A stretch of 64,000 nucleotides of DNA from NCBI RefSeq assembly GCF_000430805.1, contig NZ_AUMS01000013.1:1-64000 (forward strand), given 5' to 3'. Position numbers and translations under genes: made by a program. This document shows, one piece after another, positions 1 through 8,624 of this stretch (the stretch's first letter is position 1; each line of letters begins with the position of its first letter). The stretch comes from Chitinilyticum aquatile DSM 21506 (GTDB lineage Bacteria; Pseudomonadota; Gammaproteobacteria; Burkholderiales; Chitinibacteraceae). The notes below the pieces were generated by a model, which was given only the letters and a program-made list of their open reading frames with translations, made no database searches and was not told the origin of the DNA.

Positions 1-27
1 TACTAATAGCCCGTGAGGCTTGATCCT
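1..27 (+). rRNA. rrl: 23S ribosomal RNA, 3' end (partial)
   Basis: The first bases match the conserved 3' terminus of bacterial 23S rRNA (ACTAATAGCCCGTGAGGCTT), and the rest of the gene lies to the left of the window. The end is placed by analogy with the E. coli 3' end, so it may be off by a few bases. A spacer of about 150 bases with no recognisable tRNA follows, then 5S rRNA. Confidence 0.85.
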
Positions 28-177
28 ATAACCTGAGACGCGTGATTGGCTTAGGTGTGAAACGAGGCAATTGACCCGAGAAAGAAAGTCGATACGACGG
101 GATAAGAAAGTTTAACTTCTTCTATTGAATTCAGCGTGGCGTACATCAAGCAGGAGTGCGACATGCAAACAGTTATA

Positions 178-292
178 GTCTGGTGACCTTAGCGAGGTGG
201 TCCCACCCCTTCCCATCCCGAACAGGACGGTGAAACGCCTCAGCGCCGATGATAGTGCGGAATGCCCGTGTGAAAGTAGGACATCGCCAGAC
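178..292 (+). rRNA. rrf: 5S ribosomal RNA
   Basis: The segment has the standard 5S layout: outer helix GTCTGG/CCAGAC, the conserved GGTGGTCCCACC block, CCGAAC in loop B, and GAAACGCC followed by AGCGCCGATGATAGT. Length is about 115 nt, as expected. It follows the 23S end and is followed directly by an intrinsic terminator, so this is the distal end of an rRNA operon. The exact ends are inferred from the pairing of the outer helix. Confidence 0.93.
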
Positions 293-302
293 TCCCCATG
301 GA

Positions 303-333
303 AAGCCCCGATCAGCAATGGTCGGGGCTTTTT
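303..333 (+). terminator. Intrinsic terminator of the rRNA operon
   Basis: A GC-rich stem (AAGCCCCGA pairing with TCGGGGCTT around a short loop) is followed by a T run. It lies about 10 bases after the 5S gene and ends the rRNA operon. Confidence 0.9.
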
Positions 334-368
334 GCTTTGGCGCTTGGCAGCGCGATGCGAGTCATTGA

Positions 369-416
369 GGGATATTTCGGAGACCCTTGCTGGGTAAAGG
401 CCGTGGCGATATACCC
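369..416 (+). repeat. Dispersed palindromic element, copy A
   Basis: The segment opens with GGGATATTTCGG and closes with CCGTGGCGATATACCC, which pair imperfectly. The closing arm is near-identical to those at 14778-14796 and 59068-59085. It lies between the rRNA terminator and the convergent nnr gene. See the repeat-family finding. Confidence 0.5.
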
Positions 417-440
417 ACAACTCGTGTGTGCGGCAAAGGC

Positions 441-1919
441 TTAAGTCAGCTGATTCAGACTAGCTCGAAGTCTGCGTAACGTTTCGCCACTGTCTAGCCC
501 CAGTCCAAGCGGATTTTCGGCTCGCCATGAATCGGCTCCTTTGCCGTGTACATAGACAGCGAGGCAGGCTGCTTCGCAGGCGGCTGCACCTTGTGCCCAG
601 AGTGCGGCGATGCAGCCGGCAAGGATGTCGCCCTGGCCGGCACTGGCGAGTGCGGCGTTGCCGCTTGAGTTGATGTGGCAGGCACCATCGGGTGTGGCAA
701 TGATGGTGCCAGCGCCTTTCAGGACACAGACCACGTTGAATTTCTGGCTGAGCATCTTTGCGGCATGCAGCCGATCGAGTTGGACGTCGTGACAGCTCAT
801 TCCCAGGAGCCGGGCCCCTTCCAGGGGGTGAGGAGTTATGATGCTAGCCGACTCATCGCGCTGACACAGCAGATGTCCAAGTTCCGCATTCTGCGCGATC
901 AGGTTGAGCGCGTCGGCATCGATAACGGCAGGTTCCGGCGATGAGAGCAAGTCCGCGAGTAAGGCCCTGCTGCGCGAATCGCAGCCCATGCCGGGGCCGA
1001 TGACACGATGGCTGACATCTGACATGAAGGGCTGCCCGTCAGTCCAGGCATGACACATGATTTCCGGGTAGAGTGGATCGATACCCGGAGGCTGATTGGC
1101 CAGTTGCAGCAGCCGAACTTTGCCGGCGCCTGCATGCAGCGCCGCGCGGGCTGCGAGCAGCCCAGCCCCCTGCATGCCATCATTGCCTCCGACGACCTGC
1201 ACGGTGCCGTGCCGGCCTTTATGGCTGTCACGCATCCTGCGCAAGGAGCTGGCTGCGGTGCTAATCCGGGCCGCATCGATAAGGTGGGTCGTACTGGCTG
1301 GCAGTGCTGTTTCGGGTAGGCCCAGATCCAGGCAATGAATTTCGCCACAGTAATCGACTGCCGCGCCGGTATGCAAGCCTGGCTTGTCGGCAATGAAGGT
1401 CAGGGTAGCTGCGGCGCAGATGGCGTGCGGGTCGGCGCTGCCAGTGTCGGCATTGATGCCGCTGGGTACATCTAGCGCAATGACGGGCTTGCCGCTTGTT
1501 GCGAGCATCGTGCTCAGACTGGCGCAAGTGGTGTCGAGTGGCCGTGCCAGCCCGATGCCAAACAGTGCATCGATAATCAATTCATAGTGATCCAGATCTT
1601 CCGGGTCGAGCGTTGCCAGGGTCGCCGTGTCAGGCAGCTGTCGCAGTGCTTTAGCGGCTTCATTACTGAATGAGAGTGATGGGTATGCTGGTAGAGCCTT
1701 TGTATATATTTGCTTCTCAAGCAATACTCTGGCAAGTATTAATCCGTCGCCGCCATTATTGCCTGGTCCGGCAAGGATGAGTATGCGTGAGATATGGGGA
1801 TGGTTCTCGATGATCCAATTCGCAGCCTGTTGCCCTGCGCGTTCCATGAGAGAGGGGGGGGCAGCGCGGGCTTGCTGTTCAACCAAGCGAAGCTGGGCGC
1901 TATTCAATAACCGACTCAT
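441..1919 (-). CDS. nnr: Bifunctional NAD(P)H-hydrate epimerase / ADP-dependent NAD(P)H-hydrate dehydratase
   Basis: This enzyme repairs damaged NADH and NADPH. The N-terminal YjeF domain epimerises the hydrated cofactor, and the C-terminal ribokinase-like domain dehydrates it using ADP. The 492-residue protein shows the epimerase loop GPGNNGGDGL at residues 51-60 and, near the end, the dehydratase motif AGQGD (about 427-431) in a GNAAL/AG context. The reading frame stays open further upstream, but that extension is rich in Arg and Pro and overlaps the preceding gene. I chose ATG 1919, where MSRLLNSAQ starts the family-typical sequence. It overlaps the ycgR stop by four bases (ATGA), so the two genes are translationally coupled. 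Confidence 0.93.
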   Translation of the reverse strand: MSRLLNSAQLRLVEQQARAAPPSLMERAGQQAANWIIENHPHISRILILAGPGNNGGDGLILARVLLEKQIYTKALPAYPSLSFSNEAAKALRQLPDTATLATLDPEDLDHYELIIDALFGIGLARPLDTTCASLSTMLATSGKPVIALDVPSGINADTGSADPHAICAAATLTFIADKPGLHTGAAVDYCGEIHCLDLGLPETALPASTTHLIDAARISTAASSLRRMRDSHKGRHGTVQVVGGNDGMQGAGLLAARAALHAGAGKVRLLQLANQPPGIDPLYPEIMCHAWTDGQPFMSDVSHRVIGPGMGCDSRSRALLADLLSSPEPAVIDADALNLIAQNAELGHLLCQRDESASIITPHPLEGARLLGMSCHDVQLDRLHAAKMLSQKFNVVCVLKGAGTIIATPDGACHINSSGNAALASAGQGDILAGCIAALWAQGAAACEAACLAVYVHGKGADSWRAENPLGLGLDSGETLRRLRASLNQLT

Positions 1920-2662
1920 GTTGCTAGCTGCTGCAATCGTTGGCGCTCGATCCGGTTGATGTAGCGCATGATGAGGCTTTGCGCGCCGGGTGGAAGTGCG
2001 ACAAAGCTGCACCCGGTTCGCAGTGTGGCAATCTGCTGGCGCAGATGGTGTTCTTCGACACTTTGCACGGCGAGTTCTGCTACCAGCAGGCCGCATTCCG
2101 GCAGGTTGATCTTGCAATTGGCAAGCACCATGCCACGTCGCAGGGGCAATTCAGGACTGAAGCCCAGCAGCCCGATGCCATTAACGCTGATATCGGTTAC
2201 GGCTAGAATCACATCGTCGTGTCCGGCTACTGGTACTTGGCATTGCACAGGGTCACGAACCGGAATGCGCTGGCGGTATGCGTCGCGGCGCTGCAGGTGC
2301 ATGATCTGCGCCGGAAAGGGGATCCGGAGCGCTGGTTTGCCATCCTGCAGGCCGTTGGCAATCGCGGCAAATTCGAACTGGCTATGGATGTTTCCCGAAT
2401 GCGCGACCACGATGCCAAGCCCGGCATGGCGCAGTCTTTCGGTCAGCAGCTTGTCTGCCGGAATGTCGAGCCAGAGTTCGTCTTCGGTCAGCTCAAGCAA
2501 TGAGCTGAGGGCAAAGACCGGGCTATCGTAAGCAGGATAAATGGCGACGAGTTCATGGCGGTTGACCAGTTGCTGCAGATGATGGCGGATTAACGGAGGA
2601 TCGCTGAGCAGGTACGCCGCGTTATTTTTCGGATTGATGGGGCGAAGTGAGCTGCTTGGCAT
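1916..2662 (-). CDS. ycgR: Flagellar brake protein YcgR-like, c-di-GMP-binding PilZ protein
   Basis: In this 248-residue protein, residues 1-115 match the YcgR N-terminal domain and residues 121-235 form a PilZ domain. The c-di-GMP-binding signature is present: R126-x3-R130, then D157-I-S-V-N-G162 (D/NxSxxG). In enterobacteria YcgR binds c-di-GMP and slows the flagellar motor. No flagellar gene lies in this window, so its target here, motor or pilus, is open. It sits between a nucleotidyltransferase-fold gene and nnr and overlaps nnr by four bases. Confidence 0.85.
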   Translation of the reverse strand: MPSSSLRPINPKNNAAYLLSDPPLIRHHLQQLVNRHELVAIYPAYDSPVFALSSLLELTEDELWLDIPADKLLTERLRHAGLGIVVAHSGNIHSQFEFAAIANGLQDGKPALRIPFPAQIMHLQRRDAYRQRIPVRDPVQCQVPVAGHDDVILAVTDISVNGIGLLGFSPELPLRRGMVLANCKINLPECGLLVAELAVQSVEEHHLRQQIATLRTGCSFVALPPGAQSLIMRYINRIERQRLQQLAT

Positions 2663-2669
2663 GACGGAC

Positions 2670-3302
2670 TCAGGGCAAGGGGCTGGGAGCGGCCATGGCG
2701 GCTTGAGCGGCCGATTCTTGCGCCAGCAGCAGTTTCAGGCCGGGGAGGGCAAGTCGTTCGCGATCTGCTTTGGCCTGCGGGTTACGCTCGGCATTGCCCG
2801 GTTGCAGCTGTATGCGGATGGGTGTGTTATCGAACCAGAATGCCAGAACTGGATAGCTTTCAAAGCGCTTGGGCCCATTAATGCTGACGACATCGTAATC
2901 GATATTCTGATTCAGCAGAAAGAGTTCCACACTTTTCGGATCGTCATGGTAGAGGAGCAGATTGATGTTGGAATGTGGACCGGCCCTGCCATTGAGTACC
3001 GATCCCGTAAGATATGGCCGGAACGGAGCAAAGAAATCGAGCAGGTACGCCGCTTTTTGCCTGAGAGTGCGCAGCAGTAGCGCATGTTCCGGGTCGTAAA
3101 TCTGGCGGTACTCAGCCAAGGCTGCCGCTACCTCTTCATTGGAAGGGAGCGAGCCATGCTCTCTCGCTCCCAGCTGCCTGGCTGCCTTGCGTTTTGCGAG
3201 TGCGAGATCGTGGATGTGCTCTTCCACGACCAGTTTCGCTGCGCGCTGCGCAATTTCGGCACGGATGTCGTGCTGTTTCTGGTCAAAACCGAAGCGAGGC
3301 AT
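2670..3302 (-). CDS. Nucleotidyltransferase-fold protein, probably without catalytic aspartates
   Basis: This is a 210-residue soluble protein. Residues 99-121 resemble the GSx(9-10)DxD loop of polymerase-beta-type nucleotidyltransferases: GS at 100-101 is followed by N112-I-N114 where active enzymes have D-x-D. A charged, helical N-terminal half (1-90) precedes the fold. It lies seven bases before ycgR in the same direction and a few bases after the PBP1A gene, so it may share their transcript. I recognise the fold, not a specific function. With both metal ligands replaced it may be a pseudoenzyme or binding protein. Confidence 0.7.
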   Translation of the reverse strand: MPRFGFDQKQHDIRAEIAQRAAKLVVEEHIHDLALAKRKAARQLGAREHGSLPSNEEVAAALAEYRQIYDPEHALLLRTLRQKAAYLLDFFAPFRPYLTGSVLNGRAGPHSNINLLLYHDDPKSVELFLLNQNIDYDVVSINGPKRFESYPVLAFWFDNTPIRIQLQPGNAERNPQAKADRERLALPGLKLLLAQESAAQAAMAAPSPLP

Positions 3303-3310
3303 GCGATTTC

Positions 3311-5626
3311 CTAGAACAGCTGATCCTTGATGTCATCAATTTGCTGGCTTGGCGTGTCGTCGGTTCCTGCGTAACCATCAAGACCCAGCTCAGAATTGGT
3401 TGACGGGAATTCGGCGAAGAAATACTCCGTACGTTCGCCTTTTTCTGTGCTGACTTGCTGTGCTACCACGCCTTCCGGTACGGGATACTGATACTCTGGC
3501 TCATTGCGGAGGGCTTTGCTCATGAAATTGATCCAGATGGGTAGCGCTGCCGCCCCGCCAGTTTCGCCGCCGCCCAGGCTGCGCGGCTGGTCGAAGCCAA
3601 CCCAGACAATGGTCACGAGATTGGGCTGGTAGCCGGCAAACCAGGCATCGAAGCTGTCATTCGTCGTGCCTGTTTTGCCCGCCAGATCGTGGCGGCCCAG
3701 CACGTTTGCCTTGGCTGCCGTGCCGTAGCGCACCACGTCACCCATCATGCTGGTCATGATGAAGGCATTGCGAGCGTCCAGTGTACGCTTGGCATTCTTG
3801 CCGGCTACTTCGGGCTCCATTTTGGCAATGACCTTACCCTTGCTGTCTTCAATTCGGTCAATGAAGTAGGAGTGCACACGGTAACCAGTATTGGCAAATA
3901 CCGAGTAGCCTTCCGCCATCTGCATGGGCGTCACGCTGCCAGCACCGAGTGCCATGGTCAGATAGGCGGGATGCTGCTTGGGGCTGAATCCGAAGCGTGT
4001 AATGTGCTGCTGGCCGAATTCGGGGGTAATGGCTTGCAGAATCCGGATGGAAACCAGATTCTTTGACCGCGTCAGTGCATTGCGGACCGAAATGGGTCCG
4101 CTGAACTTGCCATCGTAATTCTTGGGCTCCCAGCGCTGCCCGCCAATTTCACCCGGATCAATAACCAAGGGCGCATCGTTAATGATCGTGGCGGGCGTTA
4201 CGCCGCGCTCTAGGCCTGCCGAGTAGATGAACGGTTTGAAGCTTGAGCCGGGTTGTCGCCAGGCTTGGGTAACATGGTTGAAATTGTTCTTGGCAAAATC
4301 GAACCCCCCGGCTAATGCGCGGACAGCACCATCTTTGGGGTCCATCGCGATGATGGCTCCTTCAACCTGGGGTAATTGGGTGATGATCCAGCCTGCATCG
4401 GTCTTGCGCAGCCGGATGATGGCCGACGGTTTGATTTTATTGTTGGGCGGAGCTTTCTCGGACAGCATCGGCCTGGCTAGTTTAAGTGCGTCACCAGTCA
4501 GTTTGACGGTTTCACCTCCCCGGAGATAGGCGGTCACTTCCTGCGCTGTGCTGCTGAGAACGACAGCCGCGCGGTAGTCATCTGCATCTTTGATTTCGGC
4601 CAGTGCCTCATCCAGTGCTTCCTGCTTGTCCGGGGACAGCAGCGCGCCATCAATGTAGGACTCTGCGCCACGATAGCCGTGTCGTGCGTCATAATCGGCA
4701 AGCCCTTTGCGCAATGCGGCATAAGCGGCCTGCTGCTGTTCGCTTGAAAGCGTAGTAATGACATTGAAGCCCTGTGTATAGGCGCCTTCCTTGTAGCGTT
4801 CGACCATCATCTGGCGCACCATCTCGGCAACATATTCAGCGTGAACCGGGTATTCCTGCTGGCTGCGCTTGATCACAAGTTCTTCGGTCTGAGCTTGCTG
4901 ATACTGGACATCATCGATGAATTTCAGTTCGTGCATGCGCCTTAATACGTACATCTGGCGCTGCTTGGCGCGAACAGGATTGACGACCGGGTTATAGCTA
5001 GATGGTGCCTTGGGAAGACCTGCCAGCATGGCAAATTCGGCGACAGATAGTGACGATAGTTCTTTGCCATAGTAAATCTGCGACGCAGCAGCGAAGCCAT
5101 ATGCACGCTGCCCGAGATAAATCTGGTTCAGATAAAGTTCAAGAATCTGATCCTTGCTCAGGTTGTGCTCGATCTTGAACGCGAGGAGTGCTTCGTTAAA
5201 TTTGCGCGAAAGAGTTTTTTCGTTGGAGAGGTAGAAATTGCGGGCGACTTGCATCGTAATCGTGCTTGCGCCAGAACGGGCCTGGCCTGATACGATGTTA
5301 CCCAGCATTGCCCGCACGACACCGACATAATCGACACCGCCATGCTCATAAAAACGCTCGTCTTCTGCTGCGAGCAGGGCTTGCTTCATCGCATCCGGTA
5401 CGGCCGATATCGGGGTAAATGCCCGCTTTTCTTCACCAAATTCGCCAATCAGCTGGTGATCTGCGGTATAAACCCGCAGCGGTATCTTGGGGCGATAGTC
5501 GGTCAGTGCCTCCAGGGATGGCAGCTTTGGGTAAGTTACGGCGATCGCAATGAAGAGCAATCCGCCGCCCAGAATGAGCAGTGTCAGGATGACAGAGGTC
5601 AGGAGAAAAAGTGGACGTTTGAGCAT
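3311..5626 (-). CDS. mrcA: Penicillin-binding protein 1A (bifunctional peptidoglycan glycosyltransferase/transpeptidase)
   Basis: A 771-residue class A PBP that polymerises glycan strands and cross-links their peptides in the periplasm. It has one N-terminal membrane segment (about 5-30). The glycosyltransferase domain shows EDERFYEHGG at 88-97. The transpeptidase domain shows all three active-site motifs: SSFK at 461-464, SKN at 521-523 and KTGTT at 651-655. The start is the first ATG, directly before the hydrophobic anchor. It is divergent from pilM, the usual arrangement in beta- and gammaproteobacteria. Confidence 0.96.
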   Translation of the reverse strand: MLKRPLFLLTSVILTLLILGGGLLFIAIAVTYPKLPSLEALTDYRPKIPLRVYTADHQLIGEFGEEKRAFTPISAVPDAMKQALLAAEDERFYEHGGVDYVGVVRAMLGNIVSGQARSGASTITMQVARNFYLSNEKTLSRKFNEALLAFKIEHNLSKDQILELYLNQIYLGQRAYGFAAASQIYYGKELSSLSVAEFAMLAGLPKAPSSYNPVVNPVRAKQRQMYVLRRMHELKFIDDVQYQQAQTEELVIKRSQQEYPVHAEYVAEMVRQMMVERYKEGAYTQGFNVITTLSSEQQQAAYAALRKGLADYDARHGYRGAESYIDGALLSPDKQEALDEALAEIKDADDYRAAVVLSSTAQEVTAYLRGGETVKLTGDALKLARPMLSEKAPPNNKIKPSAIIRLRKTDAGWIITQLPQVEGAIIAMDPKDGAVRALAGGFDFAKNNFNHVTQAWRQPGSSFKPFIYSAGLERGVTPATIINDAPLVIDPGEIGGQRWEPKNYDGKFSGPISVRNALTRSKNLVSIRILQAITPEFGQQHITRFGFSPKQHPAYLTMALGAGSVTPMQMAEGYSVFANTGYRVHSYFIDRIEDSKGKVIAKMEPEVAGKNAKRTLDARNAFIMTSMMGDVVRYGTAAKANVLGRHDLAGKTGTTNDSFDAWFAGYQPNLVTIVWVGFDQPRSLGGGETGGAAALPIWINFMSKALRNEPEYQYPVPEGVVAQQVSTEKGERTEYFFAEFPSTNSELGLDGYAGTDDTPSQQIDDIKDQLF

Positions 5627-5785
5627 TTAAGTATGACGATCCTGTCTGCGCTGCATGGCCAAAGCATGAATTTACGGGATTATGCTCTTGTTGCAAAATT
5701 TACTGCCCTTGACTACCTTGCTTTACATGAGCTTGATACCGCTGTTACGATTTTTTTGATACAGATTGAGAAAGGGGCTGCAAAG

Positions 5786-6859
5786 TTGAACCTCGAATTC
5801 CTGAAGCCGAAAGCGCCGCCGCTTATCGGGGTGGACATCAGCTCGTCGGCAGTGAAGATGGTTGAGCTGAGCCTGGTTGGAAAGAATTACAGCCTGGATC
5901 GTTACCATATCGAGCCTCTACCGAAAGATGCGGTTGTTGATGGCAATATCAACAACCAAGACGCTGTTGCGGATGCAGTGCGCAAGGCATGGAAGCACCT
6001 TGGGAGCAAAGTTCGCAACGTGGCTGTGGCGTTGCCCCCCGCCGCAGTAATCACCAAAAAAATCTTGGTCCCGGGCAAGATGGCCGAGCGCGAGCTTGAG
6101 ATGCAGGTTGAAACCGAGGCAAATCAGTACATTCCATTCTCGCTTGATGAGGTTAATCTCGATTTTCAAGTGCTTGGCCCCTCTGCCGCAGCACCAGACG
6201 AAGATGAGGTTCTGATCGCAGCAGCCAAGAAAGACAAGGTTGACGAACGGGTCGCAGTTATCGAACTCGCCAATCTGAAGCCTTCCGTTCTGGATGTCGA
6301 ATCCTTTGCGGCTCAATCGGCTTTCGAACTGATGAGCTCTCAGCTGCCAAGCGGAGGCGAGGGGCAGGTCGTTGCTTTGGTCGACATCGGCGCTACAGCG
6401 ATCCACATGAATGTTTTCAAAAACGGGCAATCAATCTACAGCCGTGATCAGGCTTATGCAGGGAATCAGTTGACCCAGGAAATACAGCGCAAGTTCAATA
6501 TGTCGTTCGAGGAGGCTGAGCAGGCCAAGCGCCAAGGGGGGCTTCCCGAAAATTACGAGCCGGACGTCCTTCAGCCCTTCATGGATACGCTTGCACTTGA
6601 GGTTTCGCGCTCCCTGCAGTTTTTCTATACATCAAGCAACTTCAACGCCGTTGATCACATTTTGTTAGCCGGGGGGTGCAGTGTCATCCATGGCTTGGAT
6701 GAGGCTGTATCAAGCCGTACACAGGTCGCCAGCACCATGCGGGCTAATCCTTTTTTCAGCATGTCTACAGGGAAGGTTCGTGGCAAGCAGGTTCAGCTTG
6801 ATGCTCCGTCCTTACTGATTGCATGTGGACTCGCAATGCGGAGGTTTGACCCAGCATGA
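5786..6859 (+). CDS. pilM: Type IV pilus inner-membrane assembly protein PilM (TTG start)
   Basis: PilM is an actin-like cytoplasmic ATPase that docks on the PilN tail and links the PilNOP inner-membrane complex to the motor. The 357-residue protein starts at a TTG codon. A good ribosome-binding site (AAAGGGG, 5771-5777) lies eight bases upstream, and the family-typical sequence NLEFLKPKAPPLIGVDISSS begins there. The frame runs further upstream but overlaps mrcA on the other strand. IGVDISSSAVK is the first phosphate loop, and VALVDIGATA (about 220) the second. The stop overlaps pilN by four bases. Confidence 0.93.
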   Translation: MNLEFLKPKAPPLIGVDISSSAVKMVELSLVGKNYSLDRYHIEPLPKDAVVDGNINNQDAVADAVRKAWKHLGSKVRNVAVALPPAAVITKKILVPGKMAERELEMQVETEANQYIPFSLDEVNLDFQVLGPSAAAPDEDEVLIAAAKKDKVDERVAVIELANLKPSVLDVESFAAQSAFELMSSQLPSGGEGQVVALVDIGATAIHMNVFKNGQSIYSRDQAYAGNQLTQEIQRKFNMSFEEAEQAKRQGGLPENYEPDVLQPFMDTLALEVSRSLQFFYTSSNFNAVDHILLAGGCSVIHGLDEAVSSRTQVASTMRANPFFSMSTGKVRGKQVQLDAPSLLIACGLAMRRFDPA

Positions 6860-7452
6860 TTCGAATTAACCTATTGCCTCATCGAGAGCAGAAGCGGCAG
6901 GCTCGTCAGCGCCGCTTTCTCTCCATGATCATGCTCTCGGTGATTGCCGCTGCGGCACTGGTCGTGCTTGGTTATCTGTTCTTGGCGGCAAGGCTTGAGG
7001 CACAAAATTCCCGGAACGAGATTCTGCGAGCAGAAAATCTGAAGCTTGATGAGCAAATCGCTGAAATTGAGAAGCTTAAATCAGAAAAACAGGCAATGCT
7101 TGAGAAGAAAAATATTGTCGAGCGCCTGCAGAACAACAGAACGGAAGCCGTGCGCTTGATGGATCAGTTGACTCGTCAGACACCCGAGGGAGTTTATCTC
7201 AAGGATGTCAAACAGACTGATGCCAAGCTGGTGATTGCTGGATTTACTCAATCAAATGCGCGCGTATCAAACTTTATGCAGAACTTGGCTGACTCTCCTC
7301 TCTTTGAACAACCTGTATTGGTAGAAGTCAAATCGACATCGGCAAGTGGCACGCTGTCCGAGTTCACTCTTGATGTTGCTTTGAGCAGGCCAAAAGAAGA
7401 GATTGCAAGTCAGCCTGTCGCAGCGGTTAATTCTGGAGGCGGCAGAAAATGA
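6856..7452 (+). CDS. pilN: Type IV pilus assembly protein PilN
   Basis: A bitopic inner-membrane protein of 198 residues. It begins with the conserved cytoplasmic tail MIRINLLPHRE that binds PilM. A membrane segment (about 23-45), a periplasmic coiled coil (about 48-95) and a ferredoxin-like domain follow. It pairs with PilO to form the alignment complex. It is translationally coupled on both sides, with four-base overlaps with pilM and pilO. Confidence 0.95.
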   Translation: MIRINLLPHREQKRQARQRRFLSMIMLSVIAAAALVVLGYLFLAARLEAQNSRNEILRAENLKLDEQIAEIEKLKSEKQAMLEKKNIVERLQNNRTEAVRLMDQLTRQTPEGVYLKDVKQTDAKLVIAGFTQSNARVSNFMQNLADSPLFEQPVLVEVKSTSASGTLSEFTLDVALSRPKEEIASQPVAAVNSGGGRK

Positions 7453-8081
7453 ACCTTGATGAGTTGCGCAACCTAGACCCGAAAGATTCAGGAAACTGGC
7501 CGATTGCGGTTCAAATGGTTGTACTGGTTGTTGTATTCGTCTTGATTGTTCTGGGTGGCTACTACTATATGTGGTCCGATCAGATGGACGAAATTGATGC
7601 TAGCCGCTTAACGGAGGTTCAGCTCAAGGAAGAGTTTGTCAAGAAAAAAGCGCAGGCTATTAATCTTGAGGTGTATAAGCAGCAGCTTGATGAAATCCAG
7701 CGAACTTTTGGAGCCTTGCTCAAGCAACTTCCGAATAAAGCAGATATGGAAAGTCTGCTGAAAGATATTAACCAAGCTGGTGTTGGACGAGGTTTGAAGT
7801 TTGTTCTCTTCAAGCCTAGTGTTGAGGTAAAAACAGCAGAGTTTGGCCAGCTGCCTATCAATGTCGAGCTCAATGGCACTTATCATGATCTTGCCGCCTT
7901 TGTGAGTGATGTTTCTCAGCTGCCTCGTATTGTGACAATTGGTGGCGTGCAATTGACCGCAGGAAAGGACGGTGCGCTGAATTTCAAGGCGGTGGTCAAC
8001 ACGTATCGTGCCCTTGATGAGGCAGAAGTCCAGGCTATGCGTCAGGCGGATGCGGATGCTAAAAAGAAGAGCAGGCGCTAA
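7449..8081 (+). CDS. pilO: Type IV pilus assembly protein PilO
   Basis: A 210-residue partner of PilN with the same plan: a short cytoplasmic start (MNLDELRNLDPKD), one membrane segment (about 22-42), a coiled coil (about 50-105) and a periplasmic domain with the YHDLAAFVSDVSQLPRIV block typical of PilO. It starts inside the pilN stop and ends just before pilP. Confidence 0.95.
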   Translation: MNLDELRNLDPKDSGNWPIAVQMVVLVVVFVLIVLGGYYYMWSDQMDEIDASRLTEVQLKEEFVKKKAQAINLEVYKQQLDEIQRTFGALLKQLPNKADMESLLKDINQAGVGRGLKFVLFKPSVEVKTAEFGQLPINVELNGTYHDLAAFVSDVSQLPRIVTIGGVQLTAGKDGALNFKAVVNTYRALDEAEVQAMRQADADAKKKSRR

Positions 8082-8093
8082 TTGGAGTGCACC

Positions 8094-8624
8094 ATGTTAA
8101 CTTTTAAACGTGCCCTCATTGTCGCTTTGGCAAGCATGCTTTCTGCTTGTTTTTTTGGCGACGAGGGTGAAGATTTGCGGGTATGGATGGAAGAGCAGGC
8201 AAACGGCATGAGAGGTAAGGTAGAGCCTTTGCCTGAGGTCAAGCCTTATGAGCCTTTTGCATATGCGGCATATGAATTGCTCGACCCCTACAACGCTAAG
8301 AAAATGGAACTGGCCAAGCAGAAGGCAGGTGGCCCTCAGCCGGACTCTACACGCCCGCGCGAATTGCTGGAAAGCTATGACCTTGAGAAATTAAGGATGG
8401 TTGGTACTCTGCAAAGAGGAAAAACAGTTCAGGCCTTGATAAAAGCGCCCGACGGTAATCTGTACCGCGTAAGCGTTGGCAACTTCATGGGGCAGAATTT
8501 TGGGCGTATTACCGGAATTTCGGAAACAGAAGTAAAGTTAGTCGAGTTGGTTGGCGATAGCGGAGGGGACTGGAAAGAACAGGCCACGACCTTGCCTTTG
8601 GATGAAGCGGAGCAGAGAAAATGA
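8094..8624 (+). CDS. pilP: Type IV pilus lipoprotein PilP
   Basis: A 176-residue inner-membrane lipoprotein that connects PilNO with the PilQ secretin. ATG 8094 was chosen over an in-frame TTG at 8082 because GGAG (8084-8087) lies at a proper distance before it and because the signal peptide then begins MLTFKRALIV. The lipobox ends LSAC with Cys19. A disordered linker and the HM-crevice domain (about 95-165) follow. It overlaps pilQ by four bases. Confidence 0.93.
   Translation: MLTFKRALIVALASMLSACFFGDEGEDLRVWMEEQANGMRGKVEPLPEVKPYEPFAYAAYELLDPYNAKKMELAKQKAGGPQPDSTRPRELLESYDLEKLRMVGTLQRGKTVQALIKAPDGNLYRVSVGNFMGQNFGRITGISETEVKLVELVGDSGGDWKEQATTLPLDEAEQRK

Noticed and set aside
1920-2117. N-terminal extension of the NAD(P)HX repair enzyme
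   Set aside because: It is the off-frame translation of ycgR; the conserved start is ATG 1919.
5342-5785. Longer upstream start for PilM
   Set aside because: The extension overlaps mrcA on the other strand and is not PilM-like; the TTG at 5786 has a good ribosome-binding site and the conserved N-terminus.
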